Shown in pieces: positions 32,150 to 43,520 of a stretch of 64,000 bases of DNA; positions within the stretch are counted from its first letter, which is position 1; every line of letters starts with the position of its first letter. The translations under genes and the position numbers were made by a program. Below the pieces are notes generated by a model. The model was not told the DNA's origin. It saw only the letters and a list, made by a program, of their open reading frames with translations, and searched no databases. The stretch spans positions 47,468,374 to 47,532,373 of the forward strand of contig NC_080082.1 of NCBI RefSeq assembly GCF_949987535.1, written 5' to 3'. The stretch is from Balaenoptera acutorostrata (lineage: Eukaryota; Chordata; Mammalia; Artiodactyla; Balaenopteridae).

Positions 32150-33735
32150 GAATAGTTTCACTGCTCTAAAAAAATCCCCTGTGCTTCACCTATTCAAACC
32201 CCTGGCAACCACTGATCCGTTTACCATTTTTACAGTTTTGCTTTTTCCAGAATGTCACGTAATCAGGATCATACAGTATGTAGTCTTTCAGACTGGCTTC
32301 TTTCATTTAGCAATATGTATTTAAGATTCATCCGTATCTTTGTGTGCCTTGATATTACATGCCTCTTTTCTTGATGAATGGAAAATATTCCATTTTGGGC
32401 TGCTTTCAGTTCTTAGTGATCATGATTTCAACTGCTATAAATATTAGTGTGCAAGTGTTTGTGTGGACATAAGCTTTCCAATCAGTTGGGTAAATACTTA
32501 GGTAGGTGATTGCTGGATCATATGGTAAGACTAGGTTTAGGCTCAAAATAAACCACCAGTCTTCCAAAGTGTTGTTCCATTTTGCATTCTCACCAGCAGT
32601 GAATAAGAGCTCCTCTTGCTCTGCATCCTTGCCAACAATTGGCATTCAGTTTTTTGGATTTCAGCCATTCTAATAAATTTGTAGTGGTATTTTATTGTTT
32701 TCATTTCTATTTCCTTAATGCAAATGATGTTGAGTATCTTTTCATATGCTGATTTGCATCTCCATATCTTCTTTGATAAAGTTTCTGTTCAGATCTCTTG
32801 CCCATTTTTAAACTGAGTTGTTTGCTTTCTTATTGTTGAATTTTAAGAGTTCTTTGTATATTTTAGAAACAAGTACTTTATCAAATATGTGTTAATATTT
32901 CTCCCATACTATGGTTTGTCTTTTCATTCTCTTAAGAGTGAGTATCTTGCACGAAGAAGGCTTTCATTTTAATAAAGTCCAGCTTATCAGTATTTTCATC
33001 CATGGGTTGTGCTTTTAGTGTTGTACCTAAAAACTCATCACCAACTCTCAGTCAAGAAGACTTTCTTTTATGTTTTCTTCTAGAAGTTTTATTTTTAATT
33101 TTTTGAAATTACTGCTTTCCACACTAGCTGCACCAATTTACATTCCCACCAACAGTGCACAAGGGTTCCCTTTTCTCCACACCCTCGCCAACACTGGTTA
33201 CTTTTTGTCTTTTTGATAACAGCCTTTCTAACATGTGTGAGGTGATATCACATTGTGGTTTTGATTTTCATTTCCCTGATGATTAGTGATGTTGAGCATC
33301 TTTTCCTGTACTTGTTGGCCACCTGTATGTCTTGAGACTTCTTCAACCCATGTGTTGTTTAGAAATATGTTGTTCCATTTCTAAGTATTTGGGAATTTTC
33401 CAGCTATCTTTATTGTGTTCTGTTACTTTCCAGCTTTCTGTTACAGATTTCTAGTTTCATTACATTTTGTTCTGAGAACATACTTTGTATGATTTATATG
33501 CTTTTAAATTTGTTAAGGGGGTGTTCTATGGTCCAGAATGTGGTCTATCTTGGTGATCTGCTGTGGTTGGATGGAGTATTCCATAAATGTCAATTAGATG
33601 AAGTTGATTGATAATGCTCAGGTCACTTATATCCTTACTGATTTTCTGCCTGCTTGAGCTATCAATTACTGACAGAAGAGTTTAAAATCTCCAAATAGTG
33701 GATTTACCTATTTCTTCTAAGTTCTTTAGATGTTG
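32150..33735 (-). repeat. Old antisense L1 (ORF2 region), probably two fragments
   Basis: 32,150-33,090 reads as the reverse of ORF2 (CAACTGCTATAAATATTAGTG, TGATTGCTGGATCATATGG, CTTGCCCATTTTTAAACTG, GTCTTTTCATTCTC). At 33,100-33,350 a second pass over the same ORF2 region starts (TTTACATTCCCACCAACAGTG, GTGATGTTGAGCATCTTTTC) and continues to 33,735 with a more upstream ORF2 part (TGATTGATAATGCTCAGG). So two L1 insertions lie next to each other in one orientation. Confidence 0.8.
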
Positions 33736-34199
33736 GGGCTGAAACCAGAAGTCCCAAGACTTTGTTTTTGTCATTCATGTCATTGATAAAAATGTGCTCA
33801 TGCACACTGTCTACAGAGGCAAGAAGCAAGAGATTAAAACACCCCTCTAAGACCCTTCTGTCAACTGGGATTCCTTAGGCTGTCTCCCTGCACATAAATG
33901 AAGATGAATGTGTAGGCAACACAGAAATAGGCCCTTAGGGCTCTAGACCATTTACATACCAAAAGCACATTACTCAAAAGCTCTAGGGTATCAAATGAGT
34001 GTCACATCCAATTTGTTGAAACAGACATACATGTAAAATAATTGTTGCCAAATGTCACCGGACAATTTAGAGTCATAACTTTTTTATCCTAAAGTCACAA
34101 AAACTCAAGTTTAACTCTGTTCAAACAAAACTATCGATTAAAAAAATATATTTTGCCTAAGTCAAGAGATTGTCTCTGCAACTTCTTCCTATAGTCAGT
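33736..34199. other. Unassigned intergenic sequence
   Basis: No gene; may include the diverged end of the LTR that follows. Confidence 0.35.
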
Positions 34200-35080
34200 G
34201 ATTGGAAAGGGTTCCTGCACCCAATTCCAACTTGTTTGTGTGGAGACTTCCCCACACCAACAATAGGCGATTCTCGGATGCCAGGAGGGTGTCCTACAAT
34301 TCAACTCAGTTCTGACACGGTCAACCCAGAGACAGAATCAGACTCCACAGGTAAAAGGCTCAGTCCTACAAGACCGCCCTCCATTTCAGACACCAGGAGC
34401 AAACTCAGGTTGTTACCTGTGCTTCCGACCAACTAACTATAAGCCAGAGGTTCCCATGACCCCCTCCTTGGGTTCGATTAATTTTCTGGAACAACTCACA
34501 GAACTCAGGAAAACCCATTTACTTACTCGATTACCAATTTATTATAAGAGGATGTTAAAGAATATGAATCAACAGCCAGATGAAGCGATACATAGGGCAA
34601 GGTTCCAAACAAAGAAGCTCTGTCCTCGTGGAGCCCAGGGCATGGCAAGGTGGCACTCAGAAGCATTCTGTTTCCCTGATGTGAAAAGGGGCCGAAAAGC
34701 TGTCCTTTTGGGTCTTTATGGTGGCTTCATTACACAGTCATGATTGACTAAATCATGAGCCAATGATGATTTATTCAACCCCCAGCCCCTCTCGCCTCCC
34801 CAGAAATCAGAGGGTAGGACTGAAAATTCCTACCCTCTAATCACACGGTTGGTTCTCCAGGCAACCAGCCGCCTTCCTTGTGTGCTTCTAAACATCACCT
34901 CGTTCACATAATAAAAGAAACTTTTATCGTTCTCAACATGTAGGAAATTCCAAGGGTTTTGGGAGCTGTGAGCCAGGGACTGTGCATGAAGACCAAATAT
35001 ATATGAGAAATGCATTTGGGTCATCTGAATGACCAAATATATATTTCCTATAAATCACAATATCTCTGTGATCGATAGGT
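34200..35080 (-). repeat. Old retroviral-type LTR, same family as 55,175-55,950
   Basis: Antisense. Shared with the 55-kb copy in reverse: TTTATGGTGGCTTCATTAC, TGATTGACTAAATCATGAGCC, GGTAGGACTGAAAATTCC, GGTTCTCCAGGCAACCAGCC, AGGAAATTCCAAGGGTTTTGG and GACCAAATATATA. Left boundary uncertain. A small duplication of GACCAAATATATAT sits near the right end. Open frames within it are incidental. Confidence 0.6.
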
Positions 35081-35344
35081 TTAATTCTTCAGAAAGATCA
35101 TAAAGTTTTGTGTGTTTAAAGCAACATTATTTCTTTTAATAAAGCTTTGTGTCCTGATGATGGGGAGAAGGTAGAAAAGGAGTCAGGCAAGGAGAAAGCT
35201 GACATTCCGCATGGACTAGGGTCCTATATGGCTAACCAGCCCTCCACCACTGTTATTTCAGCAATAAGAGAGGCAGCACCCCACCTCTGACACCAGACCA
35301 GTCCTGGGACATATACACCATCCCTGAAGGTGTTGCAGGGGACA
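35081..35344. other. Unassigned intergenic sequence
   Basis: Nothing recognised. Confidence 0.35.
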
Positions 35345-35545
35345 GAACTGTGGAGCCAGACAGGCTTGGCCAGAGCCATTGCTCAGCCACTTGCTGGCTC
35401 TGTGAGCATAACATCCTCACTGAGAATGGGGAAGGTAACGATTCTTCATCTCATCAGGCCATCATGAGAATTCAATGAAGTGATGCATCTGGGCCTCAAA
35501 CAGGGCCAGCACATCACAGGTTCTCAGCAGTTGTTAATTCCTCCC
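35345..35545 (+). repeat. MIR SINE
   Basis: AACTGTGGAGCCAGACAGGC, CAGCCACTTGCTGGCTCTGTG, ATGAGAATTCAATGAAGTGATG and CACAGGTTCTCAGCAG follow MIR order, though diverged. Confidence 0.65.
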
Positions 35546-35904
35546 CTGCCCACCACTTCTCACCCCATGTCTGGAAAATATTATTTAAGAGATACCGCCA
35601 AATGCATAAGAGACATGTGCGTTAAACCTGCACTTAGATATGCCTTCTCACCTGTTACATTAGCAAATATGGTAACCCTATGTGACAGAGGTGGCATAGG
35701 ATGGAACATTCAATAATAGTATCGGGATGATCCGTATAGAAAAGAAGCCCTACCTTTTACCTGATGGGTGAAACTCTTCATAGGTTATAAAGGTTTAAAC
35801 ACGAAAGGCAAAACTTTAAAAATGCCTAGGAGCTAGCACAGGATAACATAGGACCTTGAGTAGAGAAGAATTCCTTAAATGAGATACAGAAAGCACCAAA
35901 TGTA
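35546..35904. other. Unassigned intergenic sequence
   Basis: No gene or repeat recognised. Confidence 0.35.
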
Positions 35905-36110
35905 AAAGAAAATATTAATATTAATATATTGTACATTTATATATAATATTTATATTAATTTATAGTTATTTTAGTATACTTATATATTTTAATAATATAG
36001 ATTATATACTACATATGTTTATATATAAGTATATTTTATGTTTTATTTTTTATTTTATCTTATACATTATATAAATTATATTCTTATATTAATATTAATG
36101 TGAACATTAA
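35905..36110 (+). repeat. AT-rich low-complexity tract
   Basis: About 200 bases almost wholly A and T, with TATATTAAT and TTATATA units in many local palindromes. Confidence 0.9.
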
Positions 36111-36244
36111 AATTAAGAAGTTTTGTTCATCTAAAAATATTATGCAGGTTGTATAAGATGTTAACAGCAAGGAAGGTAGATAAAGGGTAAACAAGAACTT
36201 TCTGCATTATGTTGCAACCCTTCTATTAGTCTCAATTATCTCAA

Positions 36245-36695
36245 AATTAAGAGTTTAAAATCAAGTATAGAGAAAGTGAATTGACAAGCCATAAAATACT
36301 TGCAACACATATAAGCAGCCAAAGGATTAATGTCCTGACTATGTGAAGAACTGTTACAAGTCAATAAGAAAAGAAAATACAAATAACCCAATAGAAAAAA
36401 AGTACATACACACACACAAAATACTAAGAACAAAAATAAAACAAAAACATGGAACAGTCATTTCACACAAGAATGACCCATAAACATAATCCTGACTCAA
36501 CCTCATTAGACATCCAGGAAATGCAACTGAAGACCACAGTGAATACCATGTCTGTGACCTGCCTTAAACTACTTCAGTAAATACATGCAGCTGGGTGATG
36601 GGGAAATGAGGCCAGTTATACTACTATTCTCTCTACTTATAAACACTAGAAAATGTCCATAATAAAAGGTTCTCCAAAACCCCACAGTTAGATAC
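36245..36695 (+). repeat. Old L1 ORF2 and 3' tail fragments
   Basis: GCAGCCAAAGGATTAATGTCC, AACCCAATAGAAAAAAAG, ACCTCATTAGACATCCAGG AAATGCAA are sense ORF2 remnants; GGGTGATGGGGAAATGAGG and TGTCCATAATAAAAGG form an old tail. Confidence 0.6.
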
Positions 36696-36698
36696 TAT

Positions 36699-37086
36699 AT
36701 TTAGTTTGCTCAGGCTGCCATAACAAAGTACCACAAACTGAGGGCTTAAACGACAGAAATGTATTTTCTTAAAGTTCTGGGAGCTGGAAGGCTGAGATCA
36801 AGGTGTCAGCAGGTTGGGTTTCTCCTGAAGTCTCTCTCCTTGGCTTGCAGATGTCTGTCTTCTTCCTGCATCTTCACATCATTTTTTTCTCTGCTCATTA
36901 TCTGTGTCCTAATTCCTCTTCAATGAGGACCCCGGGCGTACTGAAGTAGGGCCCACTCTAGTGACCTCATTCTAACTTTATCACCTCTTCAAAGACCTTA
37001 CCTCCAGATGCGGTCACATTCTGAGGTTCTGCTAGTTAGGACTTCAACATGTGAATTTGGGGGGAACACAGTTCAGACCATAACAG
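36699..37086 (-). repeat. MaLR (MLT1/MST-type) LTR
   Basis: Antisense: AGGCTGCCATAACAAAGTACC, GAGATCAAGGTGTCAGCAGG, GATGCGGTCACATTCTGAGG, GGGGGGAACACAGTTCAGACC, ending CATAACAG. It is the reverse of the family at 28,722 and 58,618. Confidence 0.85.
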
Positions 37087-37343
37087 ATACAATTTTCCAC
37101 CCAACTGATTGGCCAAAAAAGAAGCCTGACGCATGTTGGTGGACGAGCACACGGGCCAGGAGGAACTTGCCCCACTGCTGCTCAGAGTGTGAACCGCCAA
37201 ACCACTCTAGAAAAGACCACGGCAATTTTATAAAGTTGAACACACACGTATTCTATGATCCAGTAATGCCACAACTAAAGGAAATCCTGCACGTGTGCCC
37301 CAAGAGACATACGGAAAATTACTCATTAGAAATATGATTTATA
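37087..37343 (+). repeat. Old L1 ORF2 fragment
   Basis: TCTATGATCCAGTAATGCC, TGTGCCCCAAGAGACATACG resemble the late ORF2 region of an old L1. Continues after the insertion at 37,344. Confidence 0.5.
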
Positions 37344-37436
37344 AAAAAGAATGGATATACATGTACAACCAAATCACTTTTCTGTACAGCAGAAATTAAC
37401 ACAACATTGTAAATCAACTGTATTTCAATTAAAAAT
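37344..37436 (+). repeat. Very short L1 3'-tail insertion
   Basis: About 93 bases of L1 3' end (TTTTCTGTACAGCAGAAATTAAC, ACATTGTAAATCAACTG, TTCAATTAAAAAT) between AGAAATATGATTTATA (37,328-37,343) and AGAAATGTGATTTATA (37,437-37,452), a 15/16 TSD. Confidence 0.9.
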
Positions 37437-37452
37437 AGAAATGTGATTTATA

Positions 37453-37925
37453 ATTTCCAAAAGAAACAAAAAGGCAATAACCCCCAAAACAGGAGATGGG
37501 ATATATGAATAACAACACAAGGAGATACAAATGAAAAGGTAATAACAGGCGAGAAGTTCTCAGTTACAATGTATATGATACTTATATAGCTTTATATGAT
37601 AGCAAAAATCATATTCTAATAATAAGGGGTTAGTTAAATAAACAATGGTAGAGACATACAACAAAATGTCATGCAACCACTAAGAATCTTGTTCTCAAAG
37701 ACTATTTTAGGATACTGAAAAATATATCATTTAATGGAAAAACATTTTCAGAACAACGCAGAGAGACTGAAGATAGTGTATCCAGCTTCCTTTAACGGCA
37801 AATGCCTAAAAATGGCATGCACGCATACTCACACGTATACGTGTATTTTTTAATCTATGACAGAGTCCTCAAAAGAAAGAAGAAATGTCTTCAGTAAACC
37901 AGCAATTATGAAGAATCCCTGAAAT
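37453..37925 (+). repeat. Probable old L1 3' region, continued
   Basis: AT-rich sense sequence; CAATGGTAGAGACATACAAC and TCATGCAACCACTAAGAATC resemble late L1 ORF2/3' UTR of an old family. Weak. Confidence 0.4.
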
Positions 37926-39082
37926 TCAGAAGGCAGATGGGCCTGAATGGGAGGAGAACTCACCCGGCCAAAACATGCACAAGAGTGGACTCCTGCGGAC
38001 TGTGGGAGCAGTCAGGGTGCTGGGAAAGGAAGGGGCTGCACATTCCAGGAGGTGTCCAAACAGGTGCTGGTCACACTGCAGCAGTAACCCCCAGGCAGGT
38101 CCACCCAGTCTTCTCCCCAGGCCATGCCAAACAGTGGGCAAGAGCAAAGAGAGTGAGTTCCTGGGAATCCACAAAGTAAGAAAGGGCTGTATGAAAAAGA
38201 GCATGTAATAATCTTGGAAATGAAGGGATGGGCCAAGCAACAGAATGGACGGTGCTGAGGAGCCAGTGAGAGAGCTCCTTGTGGATCTGGATGCACATGA
38301 GACCGGGATGGAAAGCCTGAAGGCTGAGAGCCAGAGAGAGATCCAGGAATTTCAACAGCAATTCAGCCGAAAAGGGAGAAGAAGAATAAAATGAAGGAAG
38401 AGTAAACGTAGCTGAAGACACCTGAGTCTGCAGATTAAAGTGCCCTCTGAGCATCAGCGGAAAGGAGACCTACTCAAGACGCAGTGTGTGAAATTCAGAG
38501 CAGCAGCGAGAGAGAGAAAGAGAAACTCTTAGAAGTTTCCAAATAAATATTTCCTACAATGGACAAGAATCAGTAAACTTCTCAATGACAATTCTAATTA
38601 TAGGACAACAGAGCAATTTCTTTAAGGTTTTGAGGGACAATTATTCTGCACCTAGAATACCATTCCCAGCCTGATGATTATCTTTCAAAATTAAGAGCCA
38701 GATGACAAACACAGACTCTGAGGAGCCATGAAATGTCCCAGATTAGTGAAGAAAGATACTAATACATGTATAGTTAAATCTTGGTTATCAGATGAGTGTT
38801 ACCTATGACCTTAACAGGAGAAGAAGGAGCAAGGGTCTTACAACATGGAAGTCAAAATCTTGATCGAATTTAATAACCTGTTGGATCATTGATTCCCAAG
38901 GAAACCCATCATTATTTTCTTGGGAAGCCCCACCCCACCAAGTGAGGGTTTGTTTGCACCATCTGCAAGGGTGACATATAGGAGATGTAAAGGAGTTTGT
39001 TGGAAGAGACAGATGTGTTTTTCACATCCTCGAAAACCTAAAGTGTTATGGAGACATGAGCACCTGGAACAAAACGTTCTTA
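37926..39082. other. Intergenic, mostly unassigned
   Basis: Several overlapping 77-127 codon frames on both strands at 37,926-38,454 share no recognisable domain and occupy different phases, so none is called. 38,630-38,690 (GGGACAATTATTCTGCACCTAG) resembles an old L1-type motif. No exon seen. Confidence 0.35.
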
Positions 39083-39093
39083 AAGCTAAACCA

Positions 39094-39171
39094 CTTTGCC
39101 GTACAGCAGAAACTAACACAACACAGCAAATCAACCATACTTCAATAAAAATTAATTAAAAAAAAAAAAAA
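39094..39171 (+). repeat. Very short L1 3'-tail insertion
   Basis: Roughly 78 bases: CTTTGCCGTACAGCAGAAAC, AAATCAACCATACTTC, AATAAAAATT and poly(A). Flanked by CTAAACCA at 39,086-39,093 and 39,172-39,179. Confidence 0.85.
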
Positions 39172-39179
39172 CTAAACCA

Positions 39180-39464
39180 AAAGTGTGCAAATCCCTGGGC
39201 CTAGTCAGGCGAGTTCTGTTGCACTGGGAGTTATTCACATCTACCATTATTTGTCATGCCCTCTGTTTCCAGGCCAAGCCCATGCTTTAAATCTCTAACT
39301 GAGCTTGGAGCAGAATCCAGCCCTGTGCTACCTGAGCCACCTCCAACACTGCATATAGAAATACCGATGCAACCTGGAAAAGCCATCCACAAGGCTTTTT
39401 CCTAATACTTAGTGACACAGGGTCATTTTCTTCTTATCAAATCATAATTTAAAAACATATTACA
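39180..39464. other. Unassigned intergenic sequence
   Basis: Nothing recognised. Confidence 0.35.
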
Positions 39465-39766
39465 GGAATTCCCTGGTGGCGCAGTGGTTAAGAATCCACT
39501 TGCCAATGCAGGGGACACGGGTTTGATCACTAGTCTGGGAGGATCCCACATGCCGCAGAGCAACTAAGCCCATGCGCCACAACTACTGAAGCCCACGCGC
39601 CTAGAGCCCGTGCTCCACAACAAGAGAAGCCACCGCAATGAGAAGCCCATGCACTACAACGAAGAGTAGCCCCTGCTCGACGCAACTAGAGAAAGCCCGC
39701 ACACAGCAACGAAGACCCAACGCAGCCAAAAATAAATAAATAAATTTATTTAAATAAATAAATAAA
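39465..39766 (+). repeat. CHR SINE
   Basis: Sense copy: GGAATTCCCTGGTGGCGCAG head, B-box region GGTTTGATCAC (mutated from the usual GGTTCGA), CTAGAGCCCGTGCTCC blocks, AATAAATAAATAAATTTATT tail. The altered B box probably weakens its promoter. Flanks TAAAAACATATTACA and TTAAAACATACTAAA are an imperfect TSD. Confidence 0.95.
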
Positions 39767-39779
39767 ATTAAAACATACT

Positions 39780-40879
39780 AAAAAAATTTTTAAATGACAG
39801 TAAAACCTGAGAATTTGCTAAACATAGCATTACTGGATCTTACATATCATAAAATCTTACCACAAACAACCACAAAGTAGAAAAAGGTAGTGTGATGAGT
39901 AATTTCATGTGTCAACTTTGAATTCCTATCCTATATAATGATTTGTAGCTTCATAATCACCAAACAGGTGAAACAACATTTTTAGGATGAAAAACTGACC
40001 TGGTAAGATTTTTAAATTAAGTTCTTTTCTTTCGGCCAACATTTCAACATGGTGCAGTAAATAGAAAAGAACTGGATTGTAAGATTTTTTTTTTCTTGGC
40101 ATAAAATTCTCTTAAGCTCTCTGTCTTTATATAAGATGAGCATAAATTGGATCAATAGAGTTTTAGCTGAATAATTAACTTAGAATTCAGCTTCCTATTG
40201 TAATAAGATTGAAAAAGACAAGTTAAAGCAGGCCTGTGATCATTTTACCCCAAAATACAATTTCTTCATTATAAGGAACCAAACAGAAAAGAAGTTAAAG
40301 AACTTCCTTAATAAAAGCACTGAACTGCCACAAGCCTAATAGACTATTAGAGCCTAGATGAAGATGGAAAATTGCCTAATAAAAATTGCAATTTGCACAG
40401 ATTTTCCCCATAATTACATAACTTATTAAGTTCCATTTTCCAGATACCATAATGGGGTTCACCTTTCATTTAATGCGATTTGTGATCACAGACTACTGCA
40501 AGCAGCAAACGTTGGTAAAATCAAATCCATAATTACATTTTTGGTTCATACATGAAAGACTGAAATATTCATTAGCTGATATATACACTATTTGTTAAAA
40601 TTAAGTAGAATGAAAAATTTGGAAGAGGGTTTTACTCAATCCTTTAACTATCTTTATCAGGGCTTTTGGTCCATTGACTGTACCAAGTAAGGTTATAAAG
40701 GTTACAAAACAAGGAGAGGAAACATTTTGGGTCTAAATTCATTCAGCCTGGTTCAATACAGTAAGTGTTTATTAAAATCCTCCTATTTGCCTGGCCCTGT
40801 CTGAATTAAGCGGGTATCATAGGTGCCAAATGCCTGTTTCATGCTGAACATTGTAAATAGCAGCTACTTTATGGTTTTG
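39780..40879. other. Unique intergenic block
   Basis: No SINE, LINE or LTR recognised over about 1 kb except a weak L2/MIR-like piece at 40,745-40,830. The AT-rich centre (40,360-40,600) has several TAAT/ATTA motifs. No coding frame. Confidence 0.4.
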
Positions 40880-41335
40880 TGGTAGAAGAGATAAGTAAGA
40901 CTCCAAATCTGTCATGCCTCCCTGAGGCCACACCCTTTTTCCATGTGACTTTGTAGCTCCTCCCTTCAGGAGGTGTGGTCTGGTCCCCCAGCACTTGGAT
41001 CTAGGCTTTGCAAGTTTGGCTAATAGACCACAGTAGACGTGCAGTTAGGCAAGAAGAAACCTTGCAGCTTCCTATTCCGGTTCTTGGAATGTTCCAGATG
41101 CTATGTGAGCAAGTCTGCACTAGACTCCCAAGTGATGCGGGGCCAAGTGGAGGGAGAGGTCCCACTGACAGCCAGCATCAAGGCCCCAGACCTGTGAGGA
41201 GACCGTCTTGGACCCTCCAGCTGCCAGATAACTGTAGTCATGTGAGAAACGCCAGGTGAGGCCAACAGAAGGATCCCCCAGCTGAGCCCAGCCAACACAT
41301 GGAATCGAGAGAAATAATAATTATTGTGGGATTTT
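40880..41335 (+). repeat. MLT1-type LTR
   Basis: Sense: CCTGAGGCCACACCCTTTTTCC at the left, GGCAAGAAGAAACCTTGC, CCAGCTGAGCCCAGCCAACACATGG and AGAAATAATAATTATTGTGG at the right. Same group as 58,425-58,612 and 63,380-63,795. The 83-codon frames inside it are incidental. Confidence 0.65.
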
Positions 41336-41350
41336 TTTGCCTTTATTATC

Positions 41351-41706
41351 ATTTATTTATTTATTTATTCATTTATTTAATTTTTGGCTGCATTGGGTCT
41401 TCGCTGCTGCACGCGAGTTTTCTCTAGTTGCGGCGAGCCGGGGCTACTCTTTGTTGCAGTGCGAGGGCTTATTGCGGCGGCTTCTCTTGTTGCGGAGCAC
41501 GGGCTCTAGGCGCGTGGACTTCAGTAGTTGTGGCACACGGGCTTCAGTAGTTGTGGCTCATGGGCTCTACACCGCAGGCTCAGTAGTTGTGGCGCACGGG
41601 CTTAGTTGCTCCACGGCATGTGGGATCTTCCCGGACCAGGGCTCAAACCCGTGTCCCCTGCATTGGCAGGTGGAGTCTTAACCATTGCGCCACCAGGGAA
41701 GTCCTA
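41351..41706 (-). repeat. CHR SINE
   Basis: Antisense: ATTTATTTATTTATTTATTC tail, GCACGCGAGTTTTCTCTAG, GTAGTTGTGGC blocks, head ending CCACCAGGGAAGTCC. TSD GCCTTTATTATC (41,339-41,350) and GCCTTTATTACT (41,707-41,718). A 114-codon plus frame at 41,337-41,681 is SINE sequence. Confidence 0.95.
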
Positions 41707-41718
41707 GCCTTTATTACT

Positions 41719-42251
41719 AATAAAAATGTTCAGACATAAAAAAGTAGATAATATAGTGTAATGAATCACCATGTGTTCATCACCCAGCCTCAACAATTAC
41801 CAACTCATAGCCAATCTTGTTTCATCCATACCCTACCCAGCCCCTATCCAACACACACACAGAATTTCATCTTTTCATTTGTAAATATTTCAATATATAT
41901 CTTCAAAAGAAATGGACTCTTTTTAGAAAAATAACAACACCTATAACAATCATTTCTTAGCATCATCAAATGTCCTGTCCATGTTCATATTTCCCCAATT
42001 GTCTCATAATTTTTTCCCCACAGTACGTTATTTGAATCATGATCCAAACAAGGTCTATGTCAGAAACTGGCATTTGGTTAACACATCTCTTAAGTCTCTT
42101 TTTTTATCTCTAGGTTTCTCCTCTTTTTTTTTCTTGCCATTTGTAAAAAGAAATTGAAAGCCTCCGCTCTTAACCACATAATGTAGCACCTTATGTCCAT
42201 TTTTACAGCTATGCGTTTGGAGGGAATAGCCTCCTCCCAAACATATTTCTT
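41719..42251 (-). repeat. Old antisense L1 3' region
   Basis: CATCACCCAGCCTCAACAATTACC, ATTTCCCCAATTGTCTCAT AA and GAATCATGATCCAAACAAGG follow the reverse of an old L1 3' part; similar content recurs at 60,100-60,560. Confidence 0.6.
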
Positions 42252-42424
42252 TCTTTTTTTTTTTAACTTTCTTTTTTTGAATTTTTGAATTTTATTTTAT
42301 TTATTTTTTCATACAGCAGGTTCTTGTTAGTTATCCATTTTATACATATTAGTGTATATATGTCAATCCCAATTGGGAGATTGGGCAAGCGGATTCTTAA
42401 CCACTGTGACACCAAGGAAGTCCC
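42252..42424 (-). repeat. L1 3' UTR / CHR SINE head chimera
   Basis: Left part is antisense L1 3' UTR with A/T-rich tail (TTTTTTCATACAGCAGG, ATCCATTTTATACATATTAG). At 42,370 the sequence turns back on itself (CCCAATTGGGAGATTGGGC), and from about 42,383 to 42,424 it is the antisense head of a CHR SINE (AAGCGGATTCTTAACCACTG ... GGAAGTCCC) with no SINE body. Confidence 0.75.
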
Positions 42425-42474
42425 TCAACAATGAAGTCTTGCAGGGTGGTCTTAGAGTACTTCTGCATCTGTAT

Positions 42475-42680
42475 ACAGTCATCCCTCAGTATCCACGGGG
42501 GATTGCTTCCAGGACCCCGCAGATACCAAACTCCGTGGATGCTCAAGTCCCTTATGTGAAAAGGCATAGTGGGTCCCTCCTTATCCCCAGGTTTCACATC
42601 CATGGATTCAACCAATCATGGATCTGATCAATTGTTGAATCCATGGATGCGGAACCCGCGGACACCGACCTGATCGTGGT
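42475..42680 (+). mobile_element. Tigger/MER2-type DNA transposon remnant
   Basis: Begins CAGTCATCCCTCAGTATCCAC GGGGGATTGCTTCCAGGACCC and later has the reverse-type end GAATCCATGGATGCGGAACCC GCGGACACCGACC. Both ends carry the inverted TATCC(A/G)CGG / CCGCGGA motifs of pogo-like Tiggers. Non-autonomous; no transposase frame. Confidence 0.75.
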
Positions 42681-43493
42681 CACATAGTGGACTCTCAAAT
42701 ACACAAGTGGATTGAGTTTGATTGGTTAATTTATAATGAACTAAAATCCACTGATATTTGTCCGAATGTTGCTCTTTTACAGAGCTCAATTTAGAAGTGT
42801 GGGAAGGGACACTTGTATGGGAGTACGTGTGCTCGGGGCTGGTCCTCCAATCAGCTGAGGAAATACCTGTCTCCTCCTGACTGTTCTATTCCCTTCCTTC
42901 CCACCAGACCTTTAGGCTCTGAGTACCAAAACTCCTCTCAGACTAAGTTAAGGAGGGATTTATTTTTCAGTATCGTAAAAGCTATCCACAGCTTGAAAAT
43001 AGACCAATGAGATTTGCTGAGTGTGCATTCAGTGCAGTGCTGGGCTTGCACCTGTGATTGCTTTTCTATGGATTGGGCTATTTTACAGCTCTGTACCAGC
43101 AGACCTGAATTTAGATTTTTTCAGTTAGATAGGCAAATCATCTCTGAACGGTGAAGAAAATAATCCCAGATGCTACGGGTATAGTCCTGTAGGAGATGAA
43201 CCAGTTTTCTATCTAAACCGGCAATCCTACCCTAACACTCCTTTATTAAAGTTGCCTAAAATACCCAGTTCCTCTAATGCACTTTGAACCAGTTTCAACA
43301 TTTTCCTGGTTCCCACATTAATTGAGTTAAAGAAAATCTTGGACACTTGTTCATATTATTGTTGAGTCTTGTTATTTAATCTTTTATAAATTACACTTTG
43401 CATAAGGCAAAAAAAAAAAAAAGGTATCAGAGAACGTAAGGTCCTGAAGCAGCCACTGCCTTGGGGTGGCTCTGGGCCACAGGGTCTTGGCAT
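42681..43493. other. Unassigned intergenic sequence
   Basis: No gene or clear repeat. Confidence 0.4.
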
Positions 43494-43520
43494 CTCTCTC
43501 TCTCTCTCTCTCTCCCTCTC
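43494..43520 (+). repeat. (TC)n microsatellite
   Basis: Thirteen TC-type units with a CCC interruption at the end. Confidence 0.9.

Noticed and set aside
37926..38454. Cluster of overlapping frames on both strands, up to 127 codons
   Set aside because: At least five frames overlap in conflicting phases and none shows a domain. Typical of chance in moderately GC-rich DNA.
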